From: Takakia lepidozioides
Taxonomy: Eukaryota > Streptophyta > Takakiopsida > Takakiales > Takakiaceae
Direction of reading: 5' to 3'
DNA length: 64,000 nt
Assembly (NCBI GenBank): GCA_030704615.1
Contig: CM060734.1
Location: 22,876,001 to 22,940,000 of the forward strand
The position numbers were made by a program, and so were the translations under genes. The notes beneath the pieces are model-generated. The model did not search any database. It was not told the origin of the DNA and saw nothing but the letters and a program-made list of their open reading frames with translations. Shown here piece by piece: positions 33,770 to 44,639 of the stretch (position 1 is the stretch's first letter; every line of letters begins with the position of its first letter).

Positions 33770-36700
33770 GGAGAGTTGAGATTGTAGGCATGTTTATTTC
33801 TATGGTTCCTTTGTAACCAGAAGTAAAAGCTACGAAGAAGAGGGAGGTCATTTATGTGATGGGGTCTGGTATGCACTCCCTTACGGGGTGAGTGCATACC
33901 ACACTCACTCCATAAGGAGCTGCCATACCAGGGGATGGTTGGTGGGCTCCATCTCTCTCCCTCTCTCTCCCTCCCTCCATGGATCTGGCTGGTTCTCTTA
34001 AAACTTGATAGTTTAAGACCGGTGGTATGTTACCTAACCCCTAATTAACCTTCTTGGAATTTCGTTAATTTCGGTTATTTACATTACCTGGATTTTTGGT
34101 ATAAGGTCAGGATACTAATGGAGCCATCCTATTATTTAATTTTTTTCATCCATAAATGGATGTCATCCTCGGAGGATGACATGGATGAAAAATCGAGAGA
34201 CAATTTCATCCAACGCGGATGAAACCATAGAAATAAACATGCCTACAATCTCAACTCTCCAAGGTCAACAAACAAAACAAGCCGTGACAAGCAAAAGTAC
34301 ATCAACACTTACATCAGAATGTAGAGTTTTACCTTTTAGCTACACATGAGCTCTGATAATGGAAAGATAAGACCTAACGAGGTCATTGTAAAATTAACGA
34401 CAAATCAGCCTCATAACAAGGCATTATCAACCATTCTTCATTCACAAGTCAGTTTTATGACAAATCCCAGACTTCAAAGTCAATGAAGTCTCTGGGTCGG
34501 GGGGTGGGAAAAATTAGAGACTCGATTACCACTGTTCATAGTAGGAAACCATTGTTCAGCATGCTAAAAAGTGCCATTCATGACATGCCATGTCATTCAG
34601 TCTGTATTTTTTGGTCAGCTTACATACCAAGGCATAACCAACCATCCTCATTTATTGTTGGCCCAAAAACTAGTATAGTGTTGGGTTCTTTGTATCATTG
34701 GACATACCAAAGTGACTGAGCAGTAAGTATCCATGTCCAAATAAAGATCCATTGATCACTGTTCATGGCTGGAAATGTCTGTTTGTCTTAAAGAAGCCAT
34801 TTATGATCATAGAAGGCTTAAGAACAAAATAAGAGCATTTCTTTACATAAAGAACATCACCAAAGCAAGGTTACGGACTGATATTTGGCAGCTTATACAA
34901 CAGGTCATAATTAGCTGCCATACTTTGCATATCAAGTCACTTCTTGACACCATGTTTTTTGCCCCATGATCTGTTTTGGATCTGGGGCTGGCGTGTAATT
35001 TCAATGACAGGGTAGAGTAATATTCCCACCTCTTATTCCATGCCCCAAGATCAAGTTCTATGTCCGGGGTAGGGAAATCATTACCATAACAGGTTGTAAT
35101 CAGATTTACATGCCATGCAATCATCCATAGGAAACACAAAGAATCTGAATTGCTCATCCCATCAGGCCTGCAGGTTACTTTGGTATTATTTATCCTAAAG
35201 CAACTTGAATACAATGCCCGAATCATTCTGTTCACATCTACCAATGTCTTACCATTTTGGAAAATAGGTAAACATTCAAGGGCATATAACCAAGGACCAG
35301 ATTTGGCCACAAAAGATCCATCCATATCAGTTTGGCATGGTATCAAGTGTCCTAAAGTAACCAGCTTCTAAAAGAGGCTAAGTTTCCAATGCTTGTACAT
35401 TCAAGAACACTGTCTGGTCATGAAAACAGGTCTGCCCTACATTGTAGCATGTTACCAGATCTCTTTAAAGCCATCAGCTTGTCATATCATTGCTCCATTG
35501 TCACATCAGTATGCCATAGGGAACAAGAGATAGTCGCCGTAATGATTGATTGTCCACCATACTAGGTTAAACATAGGAGCCATCAAGATCAAAGGAAAGA
35601 GGAAGAAAGGATTGTTCTCCCCCAAAGATACAGATGGCGTCGCTTCTTCAACTCGATTCCAATCTACTTCAAGCTTTAAAATCCATGTTAAGTGAGGACC
35701 CTCACCTGGTCCCATCACATGCAATCGGAAACAGTTAAGTTAGAGACGATGTGGAACCCCAGGTGAATCGCAGGTCTCACGCTTGTTATCGCTGTACAAC
35801 ATGCAATACAAAGCAAGGGCAGAAAGGAAACAGAGCATATGCAAGCCAATACCTTGATGGCTTGTGGAAGAGAGGCCTGCGCCATAGCTCTCAAGACCAG
35901 CAAACAAGAATGCACAACAAAATGTACAAAGCATGCACAAAGAAAGTGAATCGCCCAAACTTAAAGGAGTTCAGACACTTCCCCGATGCCTTAAGATCGC
36001 CGCTTGTACCTTAATGATCAATGAAGGTCACAACAAGCAACCACAGCACAGGTAGATCGCCCGCCAAGCATTAGAGACAACCGCCACAGGGAAATTGCAG
36101 GTACTGCCGCCATTGCGCACCCCGAGAGGGGAAGAAGGTATTGAATCTTGCCAGAACACCTAAATGCCTTAATGGCGCAGCTCCATGGCATTCGAGGGCG
36201 CCTGAATCGGGGTCCATGCGCCCCCCGCCACCATCTCTCAGCTCCAGCCATCCCTTAAGCACGATCGTCGTGCAGAGGGTTAGGGCAGGGAATAGATGAA
36301 GCGCGATTTCCCACGATTTCGTCCATTCGGGATGAAATCCATCACACGGGATGAACTCTACCGCGCAGGATGAAATCTATCGTGATTTCATCCGCATTGG
36401 ATGAAATTGTCTATCGATTTTTCTTCCGTGTCATCCTCTGAGGATGACATCCATTTATGGATGAAAAAATTAAATAATAGGATGGCTCCATTAGGATCCT
36501 GACCTTATACCAAAAATCCGGGTAATGTAAATAACCGAAATTAACCAAATTCCAAGAAGGTTAATTAGGGGTTAGGTAACATACCACTGGTCTCAAACTA
36601 TCAAGTTTTAAGAGAACCAGCCAGATCCATGGAGGGAGGGAGAGAGAGGGAGAGAGATGGAACCCACCAACCATCCCCTGGTATGGCAGCTCCTTATGGA

Positions 36701-36838
36701 GTGAGTGTGGTATGCACTCACCCCGTAAGGGAGTGCATACCAGACCCCATCACATAAATGACCTCCCTCTTCTTTGTAGCTTTTACTTTTGGTTACAAAG
36801 GAACCATAGAAATAAACATGCCTACAATCTCAACTCTT
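33770..36838. mobile_element. Element with long (about 455 bp) terminal inverted repeats
   Basis: 33770-34224 is the reverse complement of 36382-36838 over almost its whole length. It includes GGGGTCTGGTATGCACTC near the outer part and ATGGATGTCATCCTC near the inner part. The 2.2-kb interior (34225-36381) begins with an inverted copy of the sequence just outside the left arm. It otherwise shows only short frames that I do not recognise, including a 167-codon minus frame at 34843-35346 without family features. Long arms around a non-coding core suggest a non-autonomous MULE-like or foldback element. I could not identify a clean target duplication. Confidence 0.6.
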
Positions 36839-37790
36839 CAACTTGAGCAGCCTCTATCCTTTGGCGAAGCGCAAACATCCAACGGGTCAAATCATGAGCT
36901 TGGATTCTGGAAGAGATGATGTATGCAACAGGGATGCCATTGAGCCACATATCAAAGACCATGAGAGTGTACATGGGCTCCCTTTGCATTAGACCCCCCC
37001 CTGCGCCCGACTCCAACACCGACCTCCTCCCTCACCATAACCGTAGTATAAAGCTGAATTTCCTGCATACATAATTCTGATCCCCCTCATGACAAACAAC
37101 AACTTTTCAACTCACATGCAGGCTGACCAAGAGCAGCCCCACACAGATCCCCGGTCCCAATTCACATCAGGTCCATGGCTGACAATCGCCCCAGTTCGCA
37201 CTGGAAACTGTATTGATCCCCCAAAGTCCATCGGAATGAGACCCCCCCTTGTAACATCCGATTATGCTATGCCCTCATGGTCCCAGGAATCCAAGTCAAA
37301 GTCATCGATTCTAACACCTTGTGTTCATTGGTTCCGAAGGTGGCATCGCAAGATACGATTCGTTTGTGTCCCAATTCGACCATTATTTGCTTTTGGAATT
37401 TTGTTTGTATGCTGATCGCAAATTTGAGGTCAACCTTATGCTTTCCTTTGCTCCAGCAAGGGTATCAGAACTGTCTTCTTGATAGAGGAACACATTGTCT
37501 GGATGGGCATCCATCCACATCTTTAGACTGGTCCCCTTGTCCTTATGCCGTTTGAAAGTCTCACTCTCAAATACCTGTTGCTCATGTTGAGACATTATTT
37601 CAATAGGCAACAGACCAGCGCGTATGCTATCCATTATCCACATCTTCACCTCATCACTGAGGTGAGGTGCGTGTGCGAAATGAGTATTAGTTGAATCTGG
37701 GTCAATGTGGCCATGGCACACCTTGTTAGATATGTCAACATGATTCTTCTTGTAGTATGTAATGACAGCAAGAGAAGAATCCAGATAGAA
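36839..37790 (-). pseudogene. Remnant of a different MULE transposase (FAR1/MuDR-like)
   Basis: On the minus strand, in order: CHGHIDPDSTNTHFAHAPHL and the following segment to about 37395, then KRIVSCDATFGTNEHK near 37310-37360, then LMVFDMWLNGIPVAYIISSR near 36900-36965. The second block contains the first catalytic Asp typical of MULE transposases, and the third is the strand that follows it. Blocks are separated by frame breaks and probably an intron. The C-terminal catalytic residues and SWIM finger are missing, cut off by the long inverted repeat at 36838. This family differs from the MULE copies 1-3 in wording. Confidence 0.7.
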
Positions 37791-38620
37791 ATTCGGCGCC
37801 GTTTTGCCATCCGGGGGATATTCTCTGTAGGCCAGGTTGTCGTTGTCTCCCCCCGAGACCACTTCATCCGAACGGCCTCGGATGGAGATTCGGCGCCGTT
37901 TTTCCATCCAAGGGATATTCTCTGTCGGCCAGGTGTCGGCCTCTCCCCCCGAGACGACTTCATCCGACGGGCCTCGTATGGAAATTCGGCGCCGTTTTTC
38001 CATCCGGGGGATGTTCTCTGTCGGCCCGGTGTCGGCCTCTCCCCCCGAAACAACTTCATCCGAACGGCCTCGGATGGAAATTCGGCGCCGTTTTTCCATC
38101 CGACGGATATTCTCTGTCGGCCAGGTGTCGGCCTCTCCCCCCGAGACGACTTCATCCGACGGGCCTCGTATGGAAATTCCGCGCCGTTTTGCCATCCGGG
38201 GGATATTCTCTGTAGGCCAGGTGTCGGCCTCTCCCCCCGAGACAACTTCATCCGAACGGCCTCGGATGGAGATTCGGCGCCGTTTTTCCATCCGAGGGAT
38301 GTTCTCTGTCGGCCAGGTGTCGGCCTCTCCCCCCGAGACGACTTCATCCGACGGGCCTCGTATGGAAATTCGGCGCCGTTTTTCCATCCGTGGGATGTTC
38401 TCTGTCGGCCAGGTGTCGGCCTCTCCCCCCGAGACAACTTCATCCGAACGGCCTCGGATGGAGATTCGGCGCCGTTTTTCCATCCGAGGGATGTTCTCTG
38501 TCGGCCAGGTGTCGGCCTCTCCCCCCGAGACGACTTCATCCAACGGGCCACGTATGGAAATTCGGCGCCATTTTTTCATCCGTGGGATGTTCTCTGTCGG
38601 CCAGGTGTCGTCACCCTCCG
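37791..38620. repeat. 96-bp tandem array with GGCGCC palindromes
   Basis: Between eight and nine units of 96 bp alternate two variants (CCTCGGATGG and CCTCGTATGG), giving a 192-bp higher-order repeat. Each unit contains GAAATTCGGCGCCG and TCTCTGTCGGCCAGGTGTCG. Because 96 is divisible by 3, several frames stay open on both strands for 250-400 codons. These are not genes. Confidence 0.9.
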
Positions 38621-38972
38621 ATTTGACGCCATGTCAAATTAAACTCTGCCCCTCATTCTTGGGTACGGCTATATTAAATGTTGCTCTTTTTCTTTGCCAC
38701 TTGCCCGACCTTCGCTCGTGACCCATGCGTTTCAAACCGAGACAGCAACAACACTTGCTCGCTCCGAGCTCCTCTCACTTCAGCTTCCCCACACTCCCCC
38801 TTCCCTGCGCACCCTCTCTGCTTCCTGATAGCCCTTTCAATGGTCGGCGATGCCGTGCCGGGATCCTAGCAACTAGCCAAACAAGCATCTCACCCCGTGG
38901 GACTTCTCGCCCAAGTCAGGGGATATTTTCATATACCTGCAGGATTGGATAGACCACTCTCAGCAGAGGAGG

Positions 38973-39416
38973 GTGCACCTGTCCGCTCTTGAGTACCTTC
39001 CTGGTCTCCATGATCAGCCTCGTCGGGACGGGCTTGCGTGGCTTTGGTGCCTGCGAATCGTTGATCTGCAGTTTCCGCTAGCATGGAACATCCCCAAAAG
39101 CCACACGACCTTCCTACATCATTGGAGGTGCTGCCAGTGGGCCTACGAGGATTGCATCGGGTGTACGTACATGCCAGAGAGGATTCCATCGCAAACAGTT
39201 TATGGGGACATTCTCATAAGCTACGAGGATGAGTCCTATGGACACAGAGTCTCCACAACAAAGATCTCGATTTACGATGGTGCATATATCGGAGGACATG
39301 ACACCGTTGTCCACTACACCAAAGGCGAACGGGCTGCATCCATTGTCTTCACCTACCGACACCCTGTCAGTCATGAACTTGTTAAGAGGCCAATCGAGAT
39401 TCTAGCTTCTTGGTGA
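38973..39416 (+). CDS. Possible captured host ORF inside MULE copy 2 (unrecognised)
   Basis: This is an open frame of 147 codons with non-repetitive composition, for example HWRCCQWAYEDCIGCTYMPE, DILISYEDESYGHRVSTTKI and ERAASIVFTYRHPVSHEL, ending IEILASW. I do not recognise the family. It sits where copies 1 and 3 have only array and leader, so it could be a gene fragment picked up by the MULE or a divergent version of the transposase N-terminus. An AATAAA-like ATTAATAAAAATG lies at about 39524, a possible polyadenylation signal. Start and coding status are uncertain. Confidence 0.35.
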   Translation: MHLSALEYLPGLHDQPRRDGLAWLWCLRIVDLQFPLAWNIPKSHTTFLHHWRCCQWAYEDCIGCTYMPERIPSQTVYGDILISYEDESYGHRVSTTKISIYDGAYIGGHDTVVHYTKGERAASIVFTYRHPVSHELVKRPIEILASW

Positions 39417-39817
39417 GAACAGTGCAACACGGGAGCAAATTCCCAACTTACCGGAGCATGGATTGCATGCATACTTTTGGCTTCCCTCGGTTTGTGAGGG
39501 CATGCATACTTGTCACAGTTCATTATTAATAAAAATGTCTCCTTTGAACCAAAGTTCCACTTTTTGTGCAATGTTGCATTTTGTTGAATGTTGACTTTTG
39601 GCAGCGAGGGTCTCGCACTCAATCTTGCAATCAGACCCACTGGAATGCCACCTCTGTCAGTTCCCTCTGTCCATGGGGAAGGTGCTTGCATGCTCGCCCC
39701 CCCACGCTTCTTGTTAGACGCCACAATTATTGGTTTGTGCAGCGCATCTGCACTGGTCATATACCTTCTGACTGCATACCGTTGGCAGTTATTGCGCAAA
39801 GGCCAGGGGCCGCATTC

Positions 39818-41837
39818 CTGGACTACAGCAAGTTCGCAATTAAATCCGTTACATGCCTTCCCGCAGACGTTGACGGTAATATCTTCTTTTGAGTTCCCTC
39901 CTCGAACGGACTATTCGAGGGCGTCCGGAATGTTGACAGATATGGATAGGAAACATGACGGTCATCCTTGGTGCATCACCAAAACCACCAGCATGAAGAT
40001 GCTCGATGGTGTGCGGGTGCGCTATGTTGTTTGTGCGGGCGCGTTGCGGTGTTTCTCTCCAACTTGCTTCCACTTTAAATCCAGAGGTCACAGGAACGAG
40101 ACGGATTGGACAGGCACAGCTCATCAACCATTTTGTGGTCAGGAGAAGGTTCCAAACTCCACATTTAAGTGTGCACATTGCAAAGAACCACCACATTGCA
40201 TGTCTGTTTGTAATGCCAAGCAGTTCTATGTGTTGCACCGTTTCCCTGACCTCACACGAGCTTGCATACACGTTGGTTCCCATTGTCACAAATTGGCGAG
40301 GGGGAACTTGCGGGAGGCTGCCCACGAGGCAGAGCAGCTCGTGCAGGAGGAGGTTAAGTTGACACCTGGTGCCAAACCCAAACAGATATAGCTGCCCATA
40401 AGATGGCATTGGCCTTAATTATGTTGGAAGACGGCTCCGACAGAGTTCCTCTTGATGAGAAGAAAATGGAGGCATTGCTGGGGTCAGTGTTCCACGTCTG
40501 TTCACCGAATGTCCGAAACCACATTGTCTCCTGCAAACAGAGAATTGGGCGTGGCTCGGATATGCACTCCATTCTGGAGGTGAAGCGACGATGTGGATAT
40601 GACTACATTCATGGAAGTAGATTTCCAGGACAAGGGACTGAGGCAGATTGTTGTTTCGTATTCAAAATGTCAACGTGTGGGCCTGGCAGCGGCGTCGAAC
40701 TGGTCCACCGAATGACGAGTGGGGACTTGTCAAACAGTTCGGTCATGTTCGACCATATCAAGCGAATTACAAATCACCAGTTGGTGACAATGGGTGCACA
40801 TGTCTACCACACCCACTGCAGGATGCTAATGACAATTGTTATTTGTGAGATGAAAGGAGAGGACACACAATCGGAGATGCTTCTTTGGCAGGGAATAAAC
40901 GAACAGATGGCCAGGGCAGGATTGCCCCTCCCAATTTCCGTGGTTTCATGGCGGACAACGCACAAGCAAATTGGGTTGCCATCCGAAGGGTGTACGGGGA
41001 AGACCCCAGTGTTCCGATGAAAAGCAAGGAGAGATCTTGTGGGTTCCATTTTCTGCAGAGCTTGACGCAGTACACAACCAGGCTCGTGGTGCCAGATTTC
41101 AAAGAGGAGCACCGTTCCATGTGTCTTGCGTGGAAGCGTGCTCCCACCTTGGATGATGCAGAGACACAGTTTGCATGTATACGGGCTTGGTGGACAACGT
41201 CAGGTGCTGTAAAGAAATCAAACGAGGGAGCAATGGTCAGTTGGCTAGCATGGTGGCATTATCGTTTCCTCCAGTTTGGCGACTATATGCGGGAGGTGAG
41301 TTGGACCAATTCGCGTACCATTGAATATTATGCTAGCTACTCATTATTTGTAATTTGCTTGTAACCTCAACATGTGTATGTGCAGGAAATGTGTCTCGAC
41401 TCCGACACCGACATGCCAACAACAAACATGGCCGAATCAGTACATTATTCCTGGCGTGCCTCCTCTGCGGCGCATCTGGTGGACATCCTCACTGCCACAA
41501 CGGAGGACATTATGAGGTCAATTATGCAGCAATGCAGGTACAACGAGTTCTTAAAAGGGAAACAGTGGGGCTTGGGGCCGGACAGGTAGGAAATGCTGAT
41601 GCGGACTACCTCCAGATCAAAGAATCCTCGGAGCCTTGCGAGAGGGCCTTCGGGACACGCAATTGCTTCGAAGTGGCCAACACTTGGAAGGAGATGTTCA
41701 CACCCGTCCGGTGAGACGAAGATTTGACGAGGCACCTGGCGGAGAAGAGGATTCATGGCGAGCTAACAAGAATATTTGCACGCTCCCTCGTGGTCCCGTG
41801 ATGTTGCCCGAGGAGGTATCGTCGAGCACCGCAAGTC
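39818..41837 (+). pseudogene. MULE transposase, central part (copy 2)
   Basis: Begins at LDYSKFAIKSVTCLPADVDG, matching copy 3 from about 57664, and ends after the segment matching 59773. One extra T near 39886 shifts the frame. The zinc-binding region and DDE-like blocks (VTMGAHVYHTHCRMLMTIVI, then GFMADNAQANWVAIRRVYG, then RSCGFHFLQSL) are readable. A GT splice donor (GAG|GTGAGT at 41296) and acceptor (TGTGCAG at 41385) delimit a 90-base intron. Copy 3 has lost this donor. The C-terminal region with the SWIM finger is deleted. Confidence 0.85.
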
Positions 41838-42329
41838 TAATGTCTGAAAAAATGGCGCTGAATCTCCAGTTACATGGCCCAAGAACTGCCCAACATCTGT
41901 GCAATCCCCGGCACCATGTACCGAAATTCGGCGCCACATTTCCAAATTTTGGGCTTACACACCTGCGATGTTGGGACCTGTAGCCGCGAAATTCAGCACC
42001 ATTTTTCGCCGGAGACACCTATTACCACGAAATAAGTCATAGATTTCTCCGGTTGCGGAACCTATTACCGCGAAATTCGGCGCCATTTTTGCAGATGTCG
42101 CTCGGAATTCGCATGGGCGGAAGACGAAATATCATGAGCACGGCTCTCAAAACTACAATTTTTACTTCAAACAATGAATATTATATTGGTTTGTTTGTTT
42201 TTTTGGACACATTCTATTAAAATAATATTTTTAATGTTTTTTATTTCCAAAATTTGTACTTCTGCTCATGAAAATCGATTGTCTTGCTACTCCGCTCATG
42301 CCGCTCATGCTCATGAAATAGCTAACCTC
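41838..42329 (+). repeat. 3' flank and right terminal inverted repeat of MULE copy 2
   Basis: GGCGCC/GGCGCT-type words (AAAAAATGGCGCTGAATCTC) lead into the same A/T-rich and GCTCATGCC-rich end as at 17140-17520, finishing GCTCATGAAATAGCTAACCTC. Non-coding. Confidence 0.8.
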
Positions 42330-42344
42330 ACCCAGTCAACGGTG

Positions 42345-43440
42345 GGACAATCGAGCAAAAAGGTGAATGTCTGTTGGATTACAAAGAGTAGCAGATGCAA
42401 TTGAGCATAGGAACTAGATTGATATGTTGAGTTGGGTGTTGCCTAGAACAGATATAGGTTGTCATTGTCAGCTTCTAGCAGCAAGGCAAGGATGTATGCA
42501 TGATTTGTGCAGAGGCATGGATGGTTGAAGGAGCAGGGATAGAGTGTGGGTCCAGATTCATCCAAGAGGGCCGGATTTCAACCTCCACATTACCTATGAT
42601 TTCCTGTGGAAGGATAGCTACAACAAACCTGCATGGGAAGATGGTCAACTGGAAGCTGCAGCAGCAGCGGGACAATTGATAAAATCAGGCACTGCTAATG
42701 AAGGCACCTTCTTCATCACATTTCACCCTGTTTTTCCCTCTTATCAGAACTGGCCCTAAATTTCCATGTTGAATTCTTCAAGTTAGCTGGTTGAGTGAAT
42801 CTAGTTTGGAGTGACTTTGACATGATATTGCCAATGTGACACCAGGAAAGTATCGGAAAACAGGTAACAGAGATGAGGAGAAGTTGGGGAATGAACACGT
42901 TTCTGACCCCAGTCAACGGTGGGACAATCGAGACCAAAAGGTGAATGTCGGTTAGATTATAGAGAGTAGCCGACACAATTCAACATAGGAACTAGAGTGA
43001 AAAGCTAAGTTGGGTGTTTCCTAGAACAACTCTATGCTGTCATTTTCATCTGCTAGCAACAAGTGCAAGGATGAATGCATGGTTTGTTCAGACGCATGGA
43101 TAGCTGAAGGAGCAGGGATAGAGTGTGGGTCCAGATTCTAAGAGGGCCGGATTTCAAGCTCCAGATTACCTATGATTCCTTGTAGAAGGGAAACCTGCAT
43201 GGGTACATGGTCAACTGGAAGCCACAGCAGCAGCGGCACAATTCTTAAAATCAGTCACTGCTAATCAAGGCACCTTCTTCAACACACTTCACCCTGTTTT
43301 CCCCTCTTATCATAATCGGCCCTAAATTTTCATGTTGAATTCTGCAAGTTAGCTGGTTGAGTGAACCTTTGATAGTTTGGAGTGACTTTGACATGATACT
43401 GCCAAAGTGACAACATAAAAGTATCCAGAAACAGGTTCCA
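42345..43440 (+). repeat. Two copies of a 560-bp module related to a PPR-gene 5' exon
   Basis: Copies start at CAGTCAACGGTGGGACAATC near 42336 and 42907. The first carries an open stretch coding VWVQIHPRGPDFNLHITYDF ... DGQLEAAAAAGQLIKSGTAN. The second is broken by a small deletion and a stop. Further copies lie at 62665-63040 and 63085-63450. The last is fused in frame to a PPR N-terminus, so the module probably derives from a PPR-gene 5' region. 43441-43713 contains nothing I recognise. Confidence 0.7.
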
Positions 43441-43713
43441 ATCTTGGTCGTTACGGACTCATGGATTTGTGCACTGTATGGGGCAATTTTGAGGTGTTAT
43501 CTTAATACATTGTCACGTGCTCTTCTTCATGCAGTTCATTTGATTTCGTGCATTGATGGCATGGTCTGTATGTTCTGAAGTTTGAATCACATAGGCAATG
43601 ACATGATCATCCCCAGTGTGTAGGGATTGTGTTGGTTGCAATGCATAATAGATCAATCGTAGCATCCGTGTTGTTATTCAGACATAGTAGAAACAATATT
43701 GCATATGTATGAA

Positions 43714-44486
43714 CTACAAGTCGCAGCCCCGAAGTCAGTGCAACTAGCAGGAGTGCCTGGTTCCCAACCCACAATCGATGTAGTCACTAGTGAGGTAGTG
43801 CATTTCAACCCTCCAGTTGCATCTGTCACTTCAACACTCCAGTTGTCAACTCCACTTGCAAGTAGTGAAGGCAACCAACAGACAACTCACTGCGCCAAGT
43901 GCTGTGGCCTCAGGCCTGCACGTGGCGAGACCGGGGAAGTCACGTGTGTCCTTGAAGGTAACCGCTAGTCTGGTCGCTACTACGAGTCCAACACTCCGAG
44001 ACGTAGTTTACAACTTCGCAGTCTGACCGTGCAGTCGTTGAAACGACTTGCTAGTTATTTTTGAACTAGTGGTTAGTGCTCGTGTAGTACGAGATCGTGA
44101 CTATTCAGCAGCGTGAAGCAACGCGGCTATGGCGCGTGTCCTGCCTCCAAGAGAACACGTGGAATTTTCACACCGAACCACGCGGCTGTATTCCTGGTGT
44201 GCACACAGTGGGGAAGTCGGAACCCCCCGGTCAAAATTCCATTGTGGTCAAGGTCCAAGATTCAGTCAACACCGCGCGTGGAGACGCCACGTGGCCACAC
44301 CTTAAAAATTACCCTGCAGTCGGCGTCACGACTGACTGGAATGACTCCGACCACGTAATGACCGGAACGACTGGGCTGTCCGATAGGTCGTCCTTTCGGA
44401 CTCATAGTTGCCCAATCGTTTTTTGACTGAAACGACTGGGTTTCCAGTCGTTTTTTGAGTCGTTATTTCGGCGATTCCTTGTAGTG
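43714..44486. mobile_element. Possible small CACTA-like element
   Basis: The right end, read on the minus strand, is CACTACAAGGAATCGCCG, which has the CACTACAAG start common in plant CACTA elements. Just inside are inverted ACGACTGG / CCAGTCGT words like subterminal repeats. The left candidate end is CTACAAGTCGCAG at about 43715, a weaker match. No transposase is present. Similar ACGACT words at 62480-62560 suggest another fragment. 44487-44640 is unassigned A/T-rich sequence. Confidence 0.35.
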
Positions 44487-44639
44487 AAGGCAGGGCTGAA
44501 TCATTGCTGATGGTTGGCACCCCCACTTTTCTGCCTTGTTTTTCATCCCCTAAGTGCTTTGATCTTCCAGTGACAATATAGAATCGTTGTTCATATTCTT
44601 CATTTCCTTCTCTCAGTTTAATTTAATTTAATTTCTCTT

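Larger units (their letters stand above)
37791..42329 (+). mobile_element. MULE copy 2, internally deleted, left end not found
   Basis: Same family as copies 1 and 3: palindromic array (37791-38620), transposase part (39818-41837) and the conserved right end (41990-42329). Between array and transposase, 38640-39780 is not shared with the other copies, apart from a 50-base leader piece just before 39817. It includes one possible captured ORF. Two deletions are visible, one joining leader to mid-gene and one joining mid-gene to the 3' flank. Right flank ACCCAGTCA continues as in the related repeat at 42905, so the right end is genuine. Confidence 0.75.

Noticed and set aside
34843-35346. 167-codon minus-strand frame inside the long inverted-repeat element
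   Set aside because: No recognisable domain, no neighbouring coding signal and no splice context. A chance frame is as likely.
36018-36262. GC-rich minus-strand frame (MLKGWLELRDGGGG...)
   Set aside because: Might be a 5' exon of a captured gene, but it is short, overlaps another open frame and has no identifiable splice partner.
37383-38721. Open frames of 300-400 codons on both strands in the 96-bp array
   Set aside because: The unit length is a multiple of three, so any frame without a stop in one unit stays open throughout. Both strands and several frames behave alike. Only the non-repetitive tail of the minus frame (37395-37790) has a family match.
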